Assembly: GCA_045604805.1 (NCBI GenBank)
Contig: JAZUOT010000013.1
Coordinates: 1-31,560, forward strand
Direction: 5' to 3'
Length of the DNA stretch: 31,560 nt
DNA from: JAZUOT01 sp045604805
Lineage (GTDB): Bacteria; Bacillota; Clostridia; Oscillospirales; Acutalibacteraceae
The notes below the pieces were generated by a model. That model saw nothing but the letters and a program-made list of their open reading frames with translations. It searched no databases and was not told the DNA's origin. The translations under genes and the position numbers were made by a program. Positions 31,135 to 31,560 of the stretch are shown here, piece after piece; within the stretch, counting starts at the first letter, position 1, and the number at the start of each line of letters is the position of its first letter.

Positions 31135-31560
31135 TTATGGTATTAAGTGGAGTTTTTTTAATTTAAAGGCCCTTTGTTCAGTGATTACCGAGCTTTTCCT
31201 GCTTGGGAATGTTTTTGTCCAAGGAAGTACTCTAAATGGATCTCTGTATGTTTTTGCTCTGGAGATGTAGTGGCGAAGCATAGCAATAGGATATAATACC
31301 AGAGACACGGGTACAAGCAAAGCATACTGCAAAGCCACATCCACCTTTTCAAGCAGTGTCCTGCTACGGTATGAGGTCGATTCATCATCGTGCGAAATAC
31401 TGTCTTCAACAACGTCATTGACGCAATCCCAAGCGTCAGCTACGCTAGCAATCAAGCCTGTTATGGCATACACTCCACAAAACGCAGCTATAGCGGCACC
31501 AGGTATCAATATCCCAAGAGGTAAAGCGAGAATTGCTGCTGCCCCTCCGAGTATTGCCGC
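31135..31560 (-). CDS. C-terminal part of an unrecognised membrane protein (partial)
   Basis: The frame enters from the right edge and ends with TAA at 31135, giving 141 visible residues; the true start is outside the window. I do not recognise it. The visible N-terminal part is strongly hydrophobic and rich in Gly and Ala (GGAAAILALPLGILIPGAAI, then FCGVYAITGLIASVADAW), probably one or two membrane segments. A short acidic loop (HDDESTS) follows, then another hydrophobic segment (ALLVPVSLVLYPIAML) and a basic C-terminal tail. A TTG at 31509 is in frame but is not a convincing start, as the frame stays open upstream. Confidence 0.65.
   Translation of the reverse strand, partial: AAILGGAAAILALPLGILIPGAAIAAFCGVYAITGLIASVADAWDCVNDVVEDSISHDDESTSYRSRTLLEKVDVALQYALLVPVSLVLYPIAMLRHYISRAKTYRDPFRVLPWTKTFPSRKSSVITEQRAFKLKKLHLIP

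Noticed and set aside
31040..31270. Plus-strand open frame of 76 codons near the right edge
   Set aside because: Overlaps the minus-strand partial membrane protein gene, and has no SD or recognisable product.

Overview
The window looks like a chromosome segment of a low-GC Firmicute of the class Clostridia. The S10-spc-alpha ribosomal superoperon is complete and in the classical order. A small KOW-domain gene sits between map and infA. The block ybeY-dgkA-era-yqzL-recO-mutS2 is typical of Firmicutes. S4, S14, L24 and L36 all carry intact zinc-binding cysteines. TTG and GTG starts are frequent and are supported by strong Shine-Dalgarno (SD) sites.

Layout. (1) 1-147, minus: the 5' end of an unrecognised gene with its own promoter; its product begins with a Nif11-like segment. 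(2) 381-16532, minus: promoter, a long structured leader, then rpsJ-rplC-rplD-rplW-rplB-rpsS-rplV-rpsC-rplP-rpmC-rpsQ-rplN-rplX-rplE-rpsN-rpsH-rplF-rplR-rpsE-rpmD-rplO-secY-adk-map-KOW gene-infA-rpmJ-rpsM-rpsK-rpsD-rpoA-rplQ, closed by a strong terminator. (3) 16583-20511, minus: one giant gene (1303 codons) directly upstream of the S10 promoter, preceded by a run of 11 G. (4) 20780-26216, plus: ybeY, dgkA, era, yqzL, recO, mutS2. (5) 26265-30868, minus: rpsB-tsf, a hairpin terminator, then purB-purA. (6) 31135-31560, minus: the C-terminal end of an unrecognised membrane protein that runs off the window.

Most of the window is housekeeping: ribosome assembly, protein export, initiation, N-terminal Met removal, rRNA and ribosome maturation (YbeY, Era), recombination and ribosome rescue (RecO, MutS2), and IMP-to-AMP conversion (PurA, PurB).

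The unusual element is the giant gene. I read its protein as an N-terminal Nif11-like leader ending near a glycine-rich site, then a large unknown region with a possible degenerate macro-like fold, then a Ser/Asp/Lys-rich repetitive linker with casein-kinase-like and nuclear-localisation-like motifs, then a C-terminal domain resembling poly(ADP-ribose) glycohydrolase (PARG) macrodomains. This would suit a secreted effector acting on eukaryotic ADP-ribosylation, possibly with expression tuned by the poly-G tract. A host-dependent clostridial lineage is therefore a reasonable hypothesis, but it is inference: no transporter, host gene or taxonomic marker search was available. The second point of interest is the S10 leader, which contains mutually exclusive hairpins around an intrinsic terminator, the architecture of a transcription attenuator.
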